From NCBI RefSeq assembly GCF_014202335.1, contig NZ_JACHGP010000023.1:1-64000 (forward strand): DNA of 64,000 bases, in the 5' to 3' direction. Positions 18,725-26,134 of the stretch are shown here, in pieces. Numbering within the stretch: position 1 is the stretch's first letter; each line of letters begins with the position of its first letter. The notes below the pieces were generated by a model. It was not told where the DNA came from. It ran no database searches and saw nothing but the letters and a program-made list of their open reading frames with translations. The DNA is from Mycobacterium sp. AZCC_0083 (GTDB lineage Bacteria; Actinomycetota; Actinomycetes; Mycobacteriales; Mycobacteriaceae). The position numbers and the translations under genes are program-made.

Positions 18725-20110
18725 ATGATTTCAACAGCGTCGCCAAGCTATAGAGAAGTAGTAGACAAGAACGGCAGGGTGTACCGGATCGGCGAGACCG
18801 ACCGCGACCTCCTTGGACGTTCACGGGCATGGATGGTGTGGCTGCCGTGGATTGCCATGATGGCCATCAGCTCGTCCGAATACGCGTTCACCTCGGCCGA
18901 GGACACCCTCGTCGAAGCGCACGGCTGGGGCCACGGCCACATCTTCTGGTTGCTCGGCGTATGGGTGTTCTTCCAGGCCGCAGTGGCATTCCCGGCAGGC
19001 CGGCTGCGGGAGAGCGGCAAGTTGTCGGCCAAGGCGGCGATGATGCTCGGCGCCGGAGGGGCGCTGCTGGGCTACATATCGCTGGCGTTCGCCCCGAACG
19101 TCTTCTTCGCGTACCTGGGCTTCGGCTTCTTCGGTGGAACCGCTGCCGGTTTCGTCTACGCCACCTGCGTCAACATGGTGGGCAAGTGGTACCCGGAACG
19201 GAAGGGCGGCAAGACCGGTTTCGTCAACGGCGGGTTCGCTTACGGTTCGGTGCCCTTCATCTTCCTGTTCACCTCGTACCTGTCTGTCAGCAACTACGAG
19301 GGAATCCTGTTCGCGGTCGGCGTCTTCCTTGCGGCATTGGTGGCCATCAGCGGGTTCTTCTTCAAGGACCCCCCGAAGAACTGGTGGCCCGCGCACGTCG
19401 ACCCGCTGGTGGCCAGTGAAGACCCGCGAATCCGGCGGGCCCTGCTGAAGAATCCGCCCGCGGTGAAGCAGTACACGCCGATGGAGGCCATCAAGACCGG
19501 CATCCTTCCGCTGATGTGGTTCGTCCTGCTCTGCACCGCAGGCATCAACATCTTCGGCATTGCGATGCAGGTGCCCTTCGGCAAGGAGATGGGCTTCGCC
19601 GGTGGCATCGTGGCGCTGGCGATGAGCCTCAAGGCCATCATCAACGGCACCGGGCGCGGCGTGATCGGCTGGATCTCCGACCTGTTCGGGCGGCGGAACA
19701 CACTGATCATCGTCTGCGCGGTACTGGGAGTGTCCCAGTACGCGGTGTACCTGTCCGGCTCCATCGGCAGCATGCCACTGTTCCTTCTGGCGTCGATGGT
19801 CTCGGGCTTCGGTGGCGGCGCGATCTTCCCGCTGTTCGCGGCCATGACCGCCGACTACTTCGGTGAGAACAACAACGCGACCAACTACGGCCTGGTCTAC
19901 AGCTCGAAGGTGATCTCGGGCCTGGTCGGCGCCGGTATGGGTTCGGTCGTGGTGGACAACTGGGGTTACGGCACGGCGTTCGTGATCGCCGGTACGGTCG
20001 GCGTCGTCTGCGCCTTCATCACGATCCTCCTCAAGCAACCCAAGCTGCCCGCCGAGCAGCAACGGACGCCGACGAAGGACGACACGCAGGCCGCGCTGGT
20101 GCTCGACTAG
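18725..20110 (+). CDS. OFA-family oxalate/formate antiporter (MFS), copy 1
   Basis: A 461-residue, 12-helix major facilitator of the OFA family, expected to exchange oxalate for formate across the inner membrane. Visible family features are YLGFGFFGGTAAGFVYATC, the loop GKWYPERKGGKTGFVNGGFA, FFKDPPKNWWP at the end of the first half, VIGWISDLFGRRNT (motif A of the second half) and MTADYFGENNNATNYG. The start is the ATG at 18725 with GGAAGGAG about ten bases upstream; the frame is open further back without a ribosome site. A 211-nt spacer separates it from frc, with which it may be cotranscribed. It is a paralogue of the transporter at 22693. Confidence 0.9.
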   Translation: MISTASPSYREVVDKNGRVYRIGETDRDLLGRSRAWMVWLPWIAMMAISSSEYAFTSAEDTLVEAHGWGHGHIFWLLGVWVFFQAAVAFPAGRLRESGKLSAKAAMMLGAGGALLGYISLAFAPNVFFAYLGFGFFGGTAAGFVYATCVNMVGKWYPERKGGKTGFVNGGFAYGSVPFIFLFTSYLSVSNYEGILFAVGVFLAALVAISGFFFKDPPKNWWPAHVDPLVASEDPRIRRALLKNPPAVKQYTPMEAIKTGILPLMWFVLLCTAGINIFGIAMQVPFGKEMGFAGGIVALAMSLKAIINGTGRGVIGWISDLFGRRNTLIIVCAVLGVSQYAVYLSGSIGSMPLFLLASMVSGFGGGAIFPLFAAMTADYFGENNNATNYGLVYSSKVISGLVGAGMGSVVVDNWGYGTAFVIAGTVGVVCAFITILLKQPKLPAEQQRTPTKDDTQAALVLD

Positions 20111-20128
20111 CGTCCGCCTCGCAGTCAG

Positions 20129-20190
20129 CGCCCCGGGTGTGGGCCACGTCCTGCCAAGGACTTGCCCGCACCTGGGGCGTCCCCAGTTTT
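20129..20190 (+). terminator. strong intrinsic terminator
   Basis: The arms 20129-20144 and 20164-20179 can pair over 16 bp (14 Watson-Crick and two G-U pairs). A small inner TCCT/AGGA stem lies in the loop, and TTTT follows at 20187-20190. It ends the frc-transporter unit before the GntR promoter. Confidence 0.7.
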
Positions 20191-20233
20191 GGATGTCGCA
20201 CGAATGGGAAATCGTGACATGGCAAGACAGTTC

Positions 20234-20243
20234 ATTGCATACG
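20234..20243 (+). promoter_or_regulatory. TGCATAC element upstream of gntR copy 1
   Basis: ATTGCATACG sits 46 bp before the GntR start codon. The same 10-mer occurs inverted at 22463-22472 before the second transporter. This is consistent with GntR autoregulation. Confidence 0.45.
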
Positions 20244-20288
20244 AAAACCTGTACCCTAAGAACCGTCCTCTAGGCGAAGGAGCACGCC

Positions 20289-21011
20289 ATGTCACTTCCC
20301 CTCCAGAGCCGGCGCCCCCCTGGCCAGGCGTCGGGTAACGGGCTTTCCGACGCAGCCGCTCGCCGGGTGCAGCGCCCGGCTCCGTTGCGTGAGGCCGTCT
20401 ACGACGCCATCGTGGAACTGATCGTGAACGAGACCCTCAAGCAGGGTCAGCACCTCGTCGAGAACGAACTGGCCGAGTATCTGGGCGTCAGCCGTCAGCC
20501 GGTGCGTGAAGCGTTGCAGCGCTTGCAGACCGACGGCTGGGTAGATCTGCGTCCCGCACAGGGCGCCTTCGTGCACAGCCCCACCGAAGAGGAGGCCGAC
20601 CAGCTTCTCGGCGTCCGCTCGGTCCTGGAGACCTACTCGGCCCGGCTCGCCGCCACCCACGCCACGCCAGAGGACGTCAACCGGCTGTGGGAACTGCAGC
20701 AGGACGGGCTGAACGCGTTGTCGGACAACGACGTCGAGGGTTTGGTGGCGGCCAACGCGGCCCTGCACGCGAGCATCAGAGCGCTCGGGGGCAACGCCGT
20801 ACTCGCCGAGCACATCGGGCTCGTCGAGCGCCGGTGGCGCTGGTACTACCACCTGATCGCGCAACCGCGCGGCCATGACGCCTGGTCGGAGCACGCCGAC
20901 CTGATCAAGGCCATCGCGGCCGGGGACGCCGACCGGGCCAGCGAGGTCATGAACCTGCACACGGAGCGGACCCGGCAGCTCTACCACGACCAGCGGGCTG
21001 CCAAGTCCTGA
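20289..21011 (+). CDS. GntR-family regulator, FCD subfamily, copy 1
   Basis: A 240-residue FadR-type regulator. The N-terminal winged helix reads LREAVYDAIVELIVNETLKQ, then GVSRQPVREALQRLQTDGWV. The FCD effector domain includes NAALHASIR, SEHADLIKAI and MNLHTERTRQLY with metal-binding-type His residues. Such proteins usually bind small organic acids; oxalate, formate or glyoxylate is the natural guess here. The ATG at 20289 follows AAGGAG. It lies between transporter 1 and the convergent fdhD gene and is closely similar to the regulator at 24139-24855, so the two transporter-regulator pairs look duplicated. Confidence 0.85.
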   Translation: MSLPLQSRRPPGQASGNGLSDAAARRVQRPAPLREAVYDAIVELIVNETLKQGQHLVENELAEYLGVSRQPVREALQRLQTDGWVDLRPAQGAFVHSPTEEEADQLLGVRSVLETYSARLAATHATPEDVNRLWELQQDGLNALSDNDVEGLVAANAALHASIRALGGNAVLAEHIGLVERRWRWYYHLIAQPRGHDAWSEHADLIKAIAAGDADRASEVMNLHTERTRQLYHDQRAAKS

Positions 21012-21017
21012 GCGGCA

Positions 21018-21869
21018 TTACACGAGTGCGGGACTGCTCGGCTCCGCCGAGGTGATCCGCTCGTCTCCGGAGTAGACGTTCATCGATGATCCACGCAGGA
21101 AACCGATCAACGTCAACCCCATCTCCCGTGCCAGATCCACGGCGAGTGACGACGGCGCCGATACCGCGGCCAGCGCGGGGATCCCGGCCATCACGGCCTT
21201 CTGCACCAGTTCGAAGGACGCCCGGCCACTGACCATCAGCGTGGTGCCGCGCAACGGCAGACGGCCTGCGGAGAACGCCCAGCCGATGACCTTGTCCACC
21301 GCGTTGTGCCTGCCGATGTCCTCGCGCACGCACAGTGGGTCGCCGTTCGCGCCGAACAGTGCGGCCCCGTGCAGTCCGCCCGTCCTGTCGAAGACGCGCT
21401 GCGCCGTCCTGAGTTTCTCCGGCATGGTCGCGATCGTCTCGGGGGTCAGGCGCAAGGGATCCCGATCGACGTGCCACTTGCTGGTGGTGCGCACGGCCTC
21501 GAGGCTGGCCTTGCCGCACAAGCCGCACGACGACGTCGTGTAGAAGTTGCGCTCCACGGACGGATCGGGGAGGGGAACGCCGTCGGCGAGGAGCACGTCG
21601 AGCACGTTGTAGGTATTGCCGCCGTCGGCGGTCGCACCCGCGCAATACCGGATTGCGGCGATGTCCGACTCGGCCGCCACGACGCTCTCACTGACCAGAA
21701 AGCCCCGGGCCAGGTCGAAGTCGTCTCCAGGGGTCCGCATCGTCACCGACAGCGGGCGGCCGGCCACCCGGATCTCCAGGGGTTCCTCCGCGGCAAGGGT
21801 GTCTGGGCGGGCGGTCGTCACTCCGTCGGCCACGCGCAGAACCCGGTATCTGCTGGTCACGCGTCCCAT
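21018..21869 (-). CDS. fdhD: formate dehydrogenase accessory sulfurtransferase FdhD
   Basis: This 283-residue FdhD homologue moves sulfur from a cysteine desulfurase to the molybdenum cofactor of formate dehydrogenase. The signature S-S-C-G-L-C-G-K places the key cysteines at C115 and C118. EEPLEIRVAGRPL, REDIGRHNAVDKVIGWA and VSGRASFELVQK are also typical. The start ATG is seven bases after AGGAG. The gene is convergent with gntR copy 1 and follows the carbonic anhydrase-like gene by 48 nt, probably cotranscribed. No formate dehydrogenase catalytic gene is in the window, but the context (oxalate breakdown yields formate) makes sense. Confidence 0.92.
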   Translation of the reverse strand: MGRVTSRYRVLRVADGVTTARPDTLAAEEPLEIRVAGRPLSVTMRTPGDDFDLARGFLVSESVVAAESDIAAIRYCAGATADGGNTYNVLDVLLADGVPLPDPSVERNFYTTSSCGLCGKASLEAVRTTSKWHVDRDPLRLTPETIATMPEKLRTAQRVFDRTGGLHGAALFGANGDPLCVREDIGRHNAVDKVIGWAFSAGRLPLRGTTLMVSGRASFELVQKAVMAGIPALAAVSAPSSLAVDLAREMGLTLIGFLRGSSMNVYSGDERITSAEPSSPALV

Positions 21870-21877
21870 GGGACTCC

Positions 21878-21907
21878 TAATTGGCTTTGGTGTAATTGGC
21901 TTTGGTG
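21878..21907. repeat. perfect tandem 15-bp duplication
   Basis: TAATTGGCTTTGGTG is repeated twice without a gap (21878-21892 and 21893-21907) between the carbonic anhydrase-like gene and fdhD. It covers most of the intercistronic spacer but leaves the fdhD ribosome site untouched. Probably a recent slippage event. Confidence 0.85.
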
Positions 21908-21917
21908 GGGATTGGGC

Positions 21918-22340
21918 TCAACTGAGTTCACGAAGCTCACCCGTCGTCTCGTCGAAGAAGTATCCGCGAATATCGTTGGTACGGTGCAGAACCGGGGCGT
22001 TACGCAGGCGTGCCACGCCCCGGCGTGCCTCTGCCGCCACGTCGCGGGTGGCATCGCGAACCCCGCAGGCGGCGTGCGTGATGAGCATGACGTCGGAGCT
22101 CTCGAGCAGGCGTTGACTGATGGCGAGTGAGCGGATCACGTCGTCGGTCACGACGCCGCCCGCATTGCGAAGGACGTGCCCGTCGCATTCGTTGAGGCCG
22201 AGCAACGCGTGGACATTGAACAGGGCGTCCATGCACGTCACCACGGCCACGCCGGGCTGGACCTTGGCCTCGTAGCGGCCGGCATTGGCCAGCAGCACGT
22301 TCGTTCTCGCGCAGAACGCGTCCCTGACATCTGGATGCAT
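21918..22340 (-). CDS. beta-carbonic anhydrase-like protein lacking the catalytic Arg
   Basis: A 140-residue beta-carbonic anhydrase homologue, similar in layout to small mycobacterial enzymes of the Rv1284 type. Zinc ligands are present: Cys in VVTCMDALF, and His and Cys in ITHAACGV. Family blocks HVLRNAGGVVTDDVIRSLAI and the end DIRGYFFDETTGELRE are conserved. The canonical C-x-D-x-R is here C-M-D-A-L, so the Arg of the Asp-Arg dyad is replaced by Leu, and HTDCG is HAACG. A helical insert before the C-terminal strand seems shortened. Activity is therefore doubtful. It probably heads an operon with fdhD; bicarbonate handling would fit decarboxylation of oxalate and formate. Confidence 0.8.
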   Translation of the reverse strand: MHPDVRDAFCARTNVLLANAGRYEAKVQPGVAVVTCMDALFNVHALLGLNECDGHVLRNAGGVVTDDVIRSLAISQRLLESSDVMLITHAACGVRDATRDVAAEARRGVARLRNAPVLHRTNDIRGYFFDETTGELRELS

Positions 22341-22692
22341 TTGCTGACGTCTCCTCTTGCCAGTCGGTCGGCGAAAGCTCTTCGCAAAAACTCGTCTCTA
22401 ACCCCTCGACAAGAGTTGTTACGTAGGCCACACTATGAAACAGACTATTGCCTACCTCATACCGTATGCAATGTTGTGACGGAGTTCTCTTCCACGGGTC
22501 CGTGGGGTCTCGCCGCCGAGTCGATCGCGTCGGAGTGCGGAATCCCCCGCCAGAAGATCAAGGGAGTCGAGGCCATGGAACACGTCGCGGCAGGTGGACG
22601 ACGGGCACGCCAAACGGCCGGTCGGGCGCCGCCCGGTCTTCGGCAGCCGACGTATCCCAAAACTCCCACCAATGCGAGAAAGAAAGGCGACG
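22341..22692. promoter_or_regulatory. divergent control region with TGCATAC-type operator
   Basis: This 352-nt region separates the carbonic anhydrase-like gene from transporter copy 2. ATACCGTATGCAAT at 22459-22472 carries the inverted 10-mer found before gntR copy 1. About 220 nt of leader follow before the transporter start, with no convincing ORF. I see no riboswitch that I can name. Confidence 0.45.
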
Positions 22693-24099
22693 ATGTCTTC
22701 AACAATGACAAGTCGTGAAGTAACCGACGCGAACGGTCGCGTGTACCGGGTCGGGGAGACCGACCGCGAACTCCTCGGCAGATCCAGGGCCTGGATGGTC
22801 TGGCTGCCGTGGGCCGCCATGATGGCGATCAGTGTCTACGAGTACGGCTATGGCGCCGCCGCGAAGTCGCTGCGCGACGCGCACCACTGGACCATGTCCG
22901 AGACGTTCTGGCTGCTGTCCATCTGGGCCTTCTTCCAAGCGCTCATCGCGTTTCCCGCAGGAAAGCTCCGGGAGAAGGACATCGTGTCGGCCAGGACGGC
23001 CATGTTGGTAGGCGCGGTCCTTTCTGCGGTTGGCTTCTTCAGTATCGCCAACAGCGACAACCTGGTGATCGCCTACCTCGGGTTCTCGGTATGCGGCGGC
23101 ATCGGCGCGGGCCTGGTCTACGCGACGTGCATCAACCTCGTCGGCAAGTGGTATCCAGAGCGGCGAGGCGGCAAGACCGGCTTCGTCAACGGTGGATTCG
23201 CCTACGGCGCCGTGCCATTCATCTTCATCTTCAGCTACGCACTGCACCCGAACACCTATGTCTGGGTGCTCGACCTGGTCGCCGTCTACATGCTGATCGT
23301 CGTCGCCGCGTGCGGACTGCTGTTCCGGGATCCGCCGAAGAACTGGTGGCCGTCCGATGTCGACCCGATCAAGTGGGCGTCCAGCAAGAAGGGCGCGGAG
23401 AGCCTTCGCAAGAACCCGCCCGCCGTCCGGCAGTACACACCGATGGAGGCGATCAAGACCGGCATGCTGCCGCTGATGTGGCTGTCGCTCGGAATCAGCG
23501 CAGGCGTCTCGCTGTTCGGCATCAGCTACATGGTGCCGTTCGCCAAGGAGCTCGGCTTCGGCCCGTTGATCGCGGCGTCGTCCGCTGGCGTGCTGTCGAT
23601 CGTCAACGGCACCGGTCGCACGCTGACCGGCTACCTGTCGGACCGCTTCGGGCGCAAGCAGACCCTGCTGGCCGTGCTGCTGGTATCGGCCGTGGCACTG
23701 GTCGGTCTGCTGTACGCGGGCAAGGCGCAGAACGAGATTGCGTTCCTGTCGTTTGCGTTCCTGGTGGGATTCGGCGGCGGCGCCTTCTACCCGATGTTCG
23801 CCTCGCTGACCCCGGACTACTTCGGCGAGAACAACAACGCCAGCAACTACGGCCTGATCTACAGCTCCAAGCTGCTCGGGTCAGTCGTCGGGATTGGCGT
23901 CGGCGCCAGCGTCATCGACGCTTGGGGTTACACCGGTGCCTACTGGATCGCTGCGGTGAGTGCGCTTGTCTCAGCGGGAATCGCGCTCTTCCTGCGGCAA
24001 CCGGGAAGGCGGACCACGGCGGAGCCTCGAGTAGCCACGGCGGCGCCTCGAGTAGAGGCATTGTCGGAGCCCAGCCTGGCCGATCTCAAGGCCGACTAG
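22693..24099 (+). CDS. OFA-family oxalate/formate antiporter (MFS), copy 2
   Basis: A 468-residue OFA transporter paralogous to the one at 18725. It shares the N-terminal pattern NGRVYRVGETDRELLGRSRA, GKWYPERRGGKTGFVNGGFA, FRDPPKNWWP and DYFGENNNASNYGLIYSSKL. Twelve membrane segments are expected, exchanging oxalate and formate or related C1-C2 acids. The ATG at 22693 follows GAAAGG by five bases. The acidic C-terminal tail contains a 21-bp tandem duplication. Differences from copy 1 lie mainly in the second half, so affinity or direction of exchange may differ. It is convergent with gntR copy 2. Confidence 0.9.
   Translation: MSSTMTSREVTDANGRVYRVGETDRELLGRSRAWMVWLPWAAMMAISVYEYGYGAAAKSLRDAHHWTMSETFWLLSIWAFFQALIAFPAGKLREKDIVSARTAMLVGAVLSAVGFFSIANSDNLVIAYLGFSVCGGIGAGLVYATCINLVGKWYPERRGGKTGFVNGGFAYGAVPFIFIFSYALHPNTYVWVLDLVAVYMLIVVAACGLLFRDPPKNWWPSDVDPIKWASSKKGAESLRKNPPAVRQYTPMEAIKTGMLPLMWLSLGISAGVSLFGISYMVPFAKELGFGPLIAASSAGVLSIVNGTGRTLTGYLSDRFGRKQTLLAVLLVSAVALVGLLYAGKAQNEIAFLSFAFLVGFGGGAFYPMFASLTPDYFGENNNASNYGLIYSSKLLGSVVGIGVGASVIDAWGYTGAYWIAAVSALVSAGIALFLRQPGRRTTAEPRVATAAPRVEALSEPSLADLKAD
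24015..24056 (+). repeat. 21-bp tandem repeat inside the transporter tail
   Basis: Two adjacent 21-bp units, 24015-24035 and 24036-24056, differ at two positions and encode the repeated tail sequence AEPRVAT / AAPRVEA. In-frame slippage in a cytoplasmic tail; probably neutral. Confidence 0.8.
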
Positions 24100-24138
24100 C
24101 GGACGCGTGCACCGGCGGCGGCCAAGGGAAAGTGCCTG

Positions 24139-24855
24139 TTAGGCAACGCCCTTGGCCGTCGCTTGGCGTTCGTGGTAGATCTCCCTCGTGCGCTCGGTGT
24201 GCAGCTGCATGAGCTCGCCGGCCCGGCCCCTGTCGTGCCGGGCGATCGCGTCGATGAGCTCGGCGTGCTCGTCCCAGGCGTCCTTCCCGCGGGTGCGCGC
24301 GATGGGCAGGTAGTACCACCGCACCCGTCGATCGACGGACGCGATGAGATCGGCAAGCACGGAATTGCCGGACATGGCAACAACATTGGCGTGCAGTGCG
24401 GCGTTGGCGGTGACGAGACCTTCCTGGTCGTCAGCGGCCAGGGCCTCCTCCCCGGAGCGCTGGACGTCCCAGAGTTGATCCACCTGCTCGGGTGTCGCGT
24501 TCTGGGCAGCCAGCCTGGCGGACTCCGCCTCGAGCAGCGTGCGGACGGCGAGCAGTTGATCCGCCTCGGCGTCGGTGGGTACGTGCACGAACGCACCGAG
24601 CGCAGGGCGCAGGTCCACCCAACCCTCGGTCTGCAAGCGCTGCAACGCTTCTCGAACAGGTTGCCGGCTCACACCGAGTTGAGTTGCCAGCTCGCTCTCG
24701 ACCAGATGGGTGCCCGGTTGCAGTTCGCGACTGATGATCATTTCGGTGAGGGCGTCGTAGACCGCCTCCCGCAGCGGTGCCGGGCGTGCAAGGGGTGACC
24801 GCATGGGCCGTGAATCCCCCGAGGTGTGAGTTGGCGCAAGGTCCTGTTGGGTCAC
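24139..24855 (-). CDS. GntR-family regulator, FCD subfamily, copy 2
   Basis: This 238-residue FadR-type regulator is strongly similar to the one at 20289. The wing-helix reads PLREAVYDALTEMIISREL, then GVSRQPVREALQRLQTEGWV. The FCD domain has NAALHANVV, DEHAELIDAI and LMQLHTERTREIYH. It probably senses the same class of small acid. It lies convergent to transporter copy 2 and upstream of the glycerate kinase operon end. Its own promoter carries CGGTATTTACCATACA (24904-24919), related to the frc operator, so cross-regulation between the two GntR proteins is plausible. Confidence 0.85.
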   Translation of the reverse strand: MTQQDLAPTHTSGDSRPMRSPLARPAPLREAVYDALTEMIISRELQPGTHLVESELATQLGVSRQPVREALQRLQTEGWVDLRPALGAFVHVPTDAEADQLLAVRTLLEAESARLAAQNATPEQVDQLWDVQRSGEEALAADDQEGLVTANAALHANVVAMSGNSVLADLIASVDRRVRWYYLPIARTRGKDAWDEHAELIDAIARHDRGRAGELMQLHTERTREIYHERQATAKGVA

Positions 24856-24903
24856 CGGAGCCCTCCGCTCTCGTCGTGGCTGCTGGCTGATCGAGGCTAC
24901 GAC

Positions 24904-24920
24904 CGGTATTTACCATACAG
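24904..24920 (-). promoter_or_regulatory. operator-like element upstream of gntR copy 2
   Basis: Read on the minus strand, CTGTATGGTAAATACCG aligns with the frc element (TTGTATGTAGTATACCG). Both have a TGTATG start and an ATACCG end. It is about 50 bp before the GntR start. Confidence 0.4.
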
Positions 24921-24988
24921 TCGCCAACATTCAGCTCATGCCCTGAACACGGTGAGATCTTCGGCACATTGCCGAGCTTTGCCCTCGC

Positions 24989-26125
24989 TCAGCGGATTGC
25001 GGGCGTCGCCAGTCGTTCCCGCGCGATCCGCGCGCCGAGTTGCCCGAGCAGGGGCCCGGCGCAGGCGATGGAGCGCACCAGGTCGGGCTCGAGTTCGCTG
25101 AGCGGGTACACCTCATCGATGCCCGCCGCGGCGAGATCGGCTGGCGTCAAGGTGGATCGGCCCGCCACTGCCACGACGGGGACGCCGGCGGAATGTGCAG
25201 CTGCGCTGACCCCAGCCGGTGCCTTGCCCGCGAGCGTCTGCTCGTCGAGCGCGCCCTCACCCGTGATCACCAGACTGCAGTCTGCGAGGTGTTCGGTGAA
25301 ACCGACCAAGTCCAAGACGATCTCGATGCCTGGCCGCAACACCCCGTCGAGCACCGCGAGCGCGGCAAAACCCACACCACCCGCCGCCCCGGCGCCGGGT
25401 GCGTCGGCCCAATCGGTGCCGGTCGTCGACGCAACCGCCTCGGCCCAGCGTCGAAGCGCGGCGTCGAGTAGCGACACGTCCTGGGGCGACGCCCCCTTCT
25501 GCGGTCCGTACACCGCCGCCGCGCCCTGGCCTCCGAAGAGCGGGTTGTCGACGTCGCACGCGACGACGATCTCGACGTCGCGCAGTAGCGGATCGAGTCC
25601 GGCCAGCTCAAGCGTGTAGGACGTGTCGCGCAGCGGTAGCCGCCGCGGCGGGAGCTCACGGCCCCGCTCGTCGAGAAGGCGCGCGCCGAGGGCCTGCAGC
25701 ATGCCTGCGCCGCCGTCGGTGCTCGCGCTTCCTCCGATGCCGAGCACGATGCGGCGGCACCCCGCGGCCGCCGCCGAGCTCACCACCTCGCCGAGCCCGA
25801 AACTACTGGCGTGCAGCGGGTCTCGCCGACCCACCGGCAACCTGAGCAGCCCGCACACCGTTGCCATCTCGATGACCGCAAGATCGTCGCGCCGGGCGTA
25901 GCTGGCGTCGACCGGGACGCCGGTGGGACCCGACGCGCGCACCCTTACCCGAGTGAAGCCGGCCTGAACCGCCGCATCGACGGTCCCGTCACCGCCGTCG
26001 GCGACGGGGAGTTCGCGAACGACGAGGTCCGGCAGCACCGATCGCAGCCCGGCAGCGACGTGTGCCGCTACCTGGGCCGCGGTCAGTGAGCCCTTGAACT
26101 TGTCGGGCGCGACCAGCACGTGCAC
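24989..26125 (-). CDS. glxK: glycerate 2-kinase
   Basis: A 378-residue glycerate kinase of the GlxK/GarK type, phosphorylating D-glycerate with ATP to feed 2-phosphoglycerate into glycolysis. Family blocks are APDKFKGSLTAAQVA at the N-terminus, PVADGGDGTVDA, GIGGSASTDGGAGMLQALGA, ACDVDNPLFGGQGAAAVYGP, QKGASPQ and VITGEGALDEQTLAGKAP. The length suits the family. The gene follows gcl with only 9 nt between, as the last gene of hyi-glxR-gcl-glxK, completing the glycerate pathway from glyoxylate. Confidence 0.92.
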   Translation of the reverse strand: MHVLVAPDKFKGSLTAAQVAAHVAAGLRSVLPDLVVRELPVADGGDGTVDAAVQAGFTRVRVRASGPTGVPVDASYARRDDLAVIEMATVCGLLRLPVGRRDPLHASSFGLGEVVSSAAAAGCRRIVLGIGGSASTDGGAGMLQALGARLLDERGRELPPRRLPLRDTSYTLELAGLDPLLRDVEIVVACDVDNPLFGGQGAAAVYGPQKGASPQDVSLLDAALRRWAEAVASTTGTDWADAPGAGAAGGVGFAALAVLDGVLRPGIEIVLDLVGFTEHLADCSLVITGEGALDEQTLAGKAPAGVSAAAHSAGVPVVAVAGRSTLTPADLAAAGIDEVYPLSELEPDLVRSIACAGPLLGQLGARIARERLATPAIR

Positions 26126-26134
26126 GGCAGGGCG

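Noticed and set aside
18821..20062. Long open frame antisense to transporter copy 1
   Set aside because: It mirrors the codon structure of the transporter, shows low-complexity Asp/Glu/Arg/His-rich sequence and no family motif; typical GC-rich antisense shadow.
22341..22692. Possible riboswitch in the long leader of transporter copy 2
   Set aside because: No recognisable conserved aptamer element; only a DNA operator-like site is supported.
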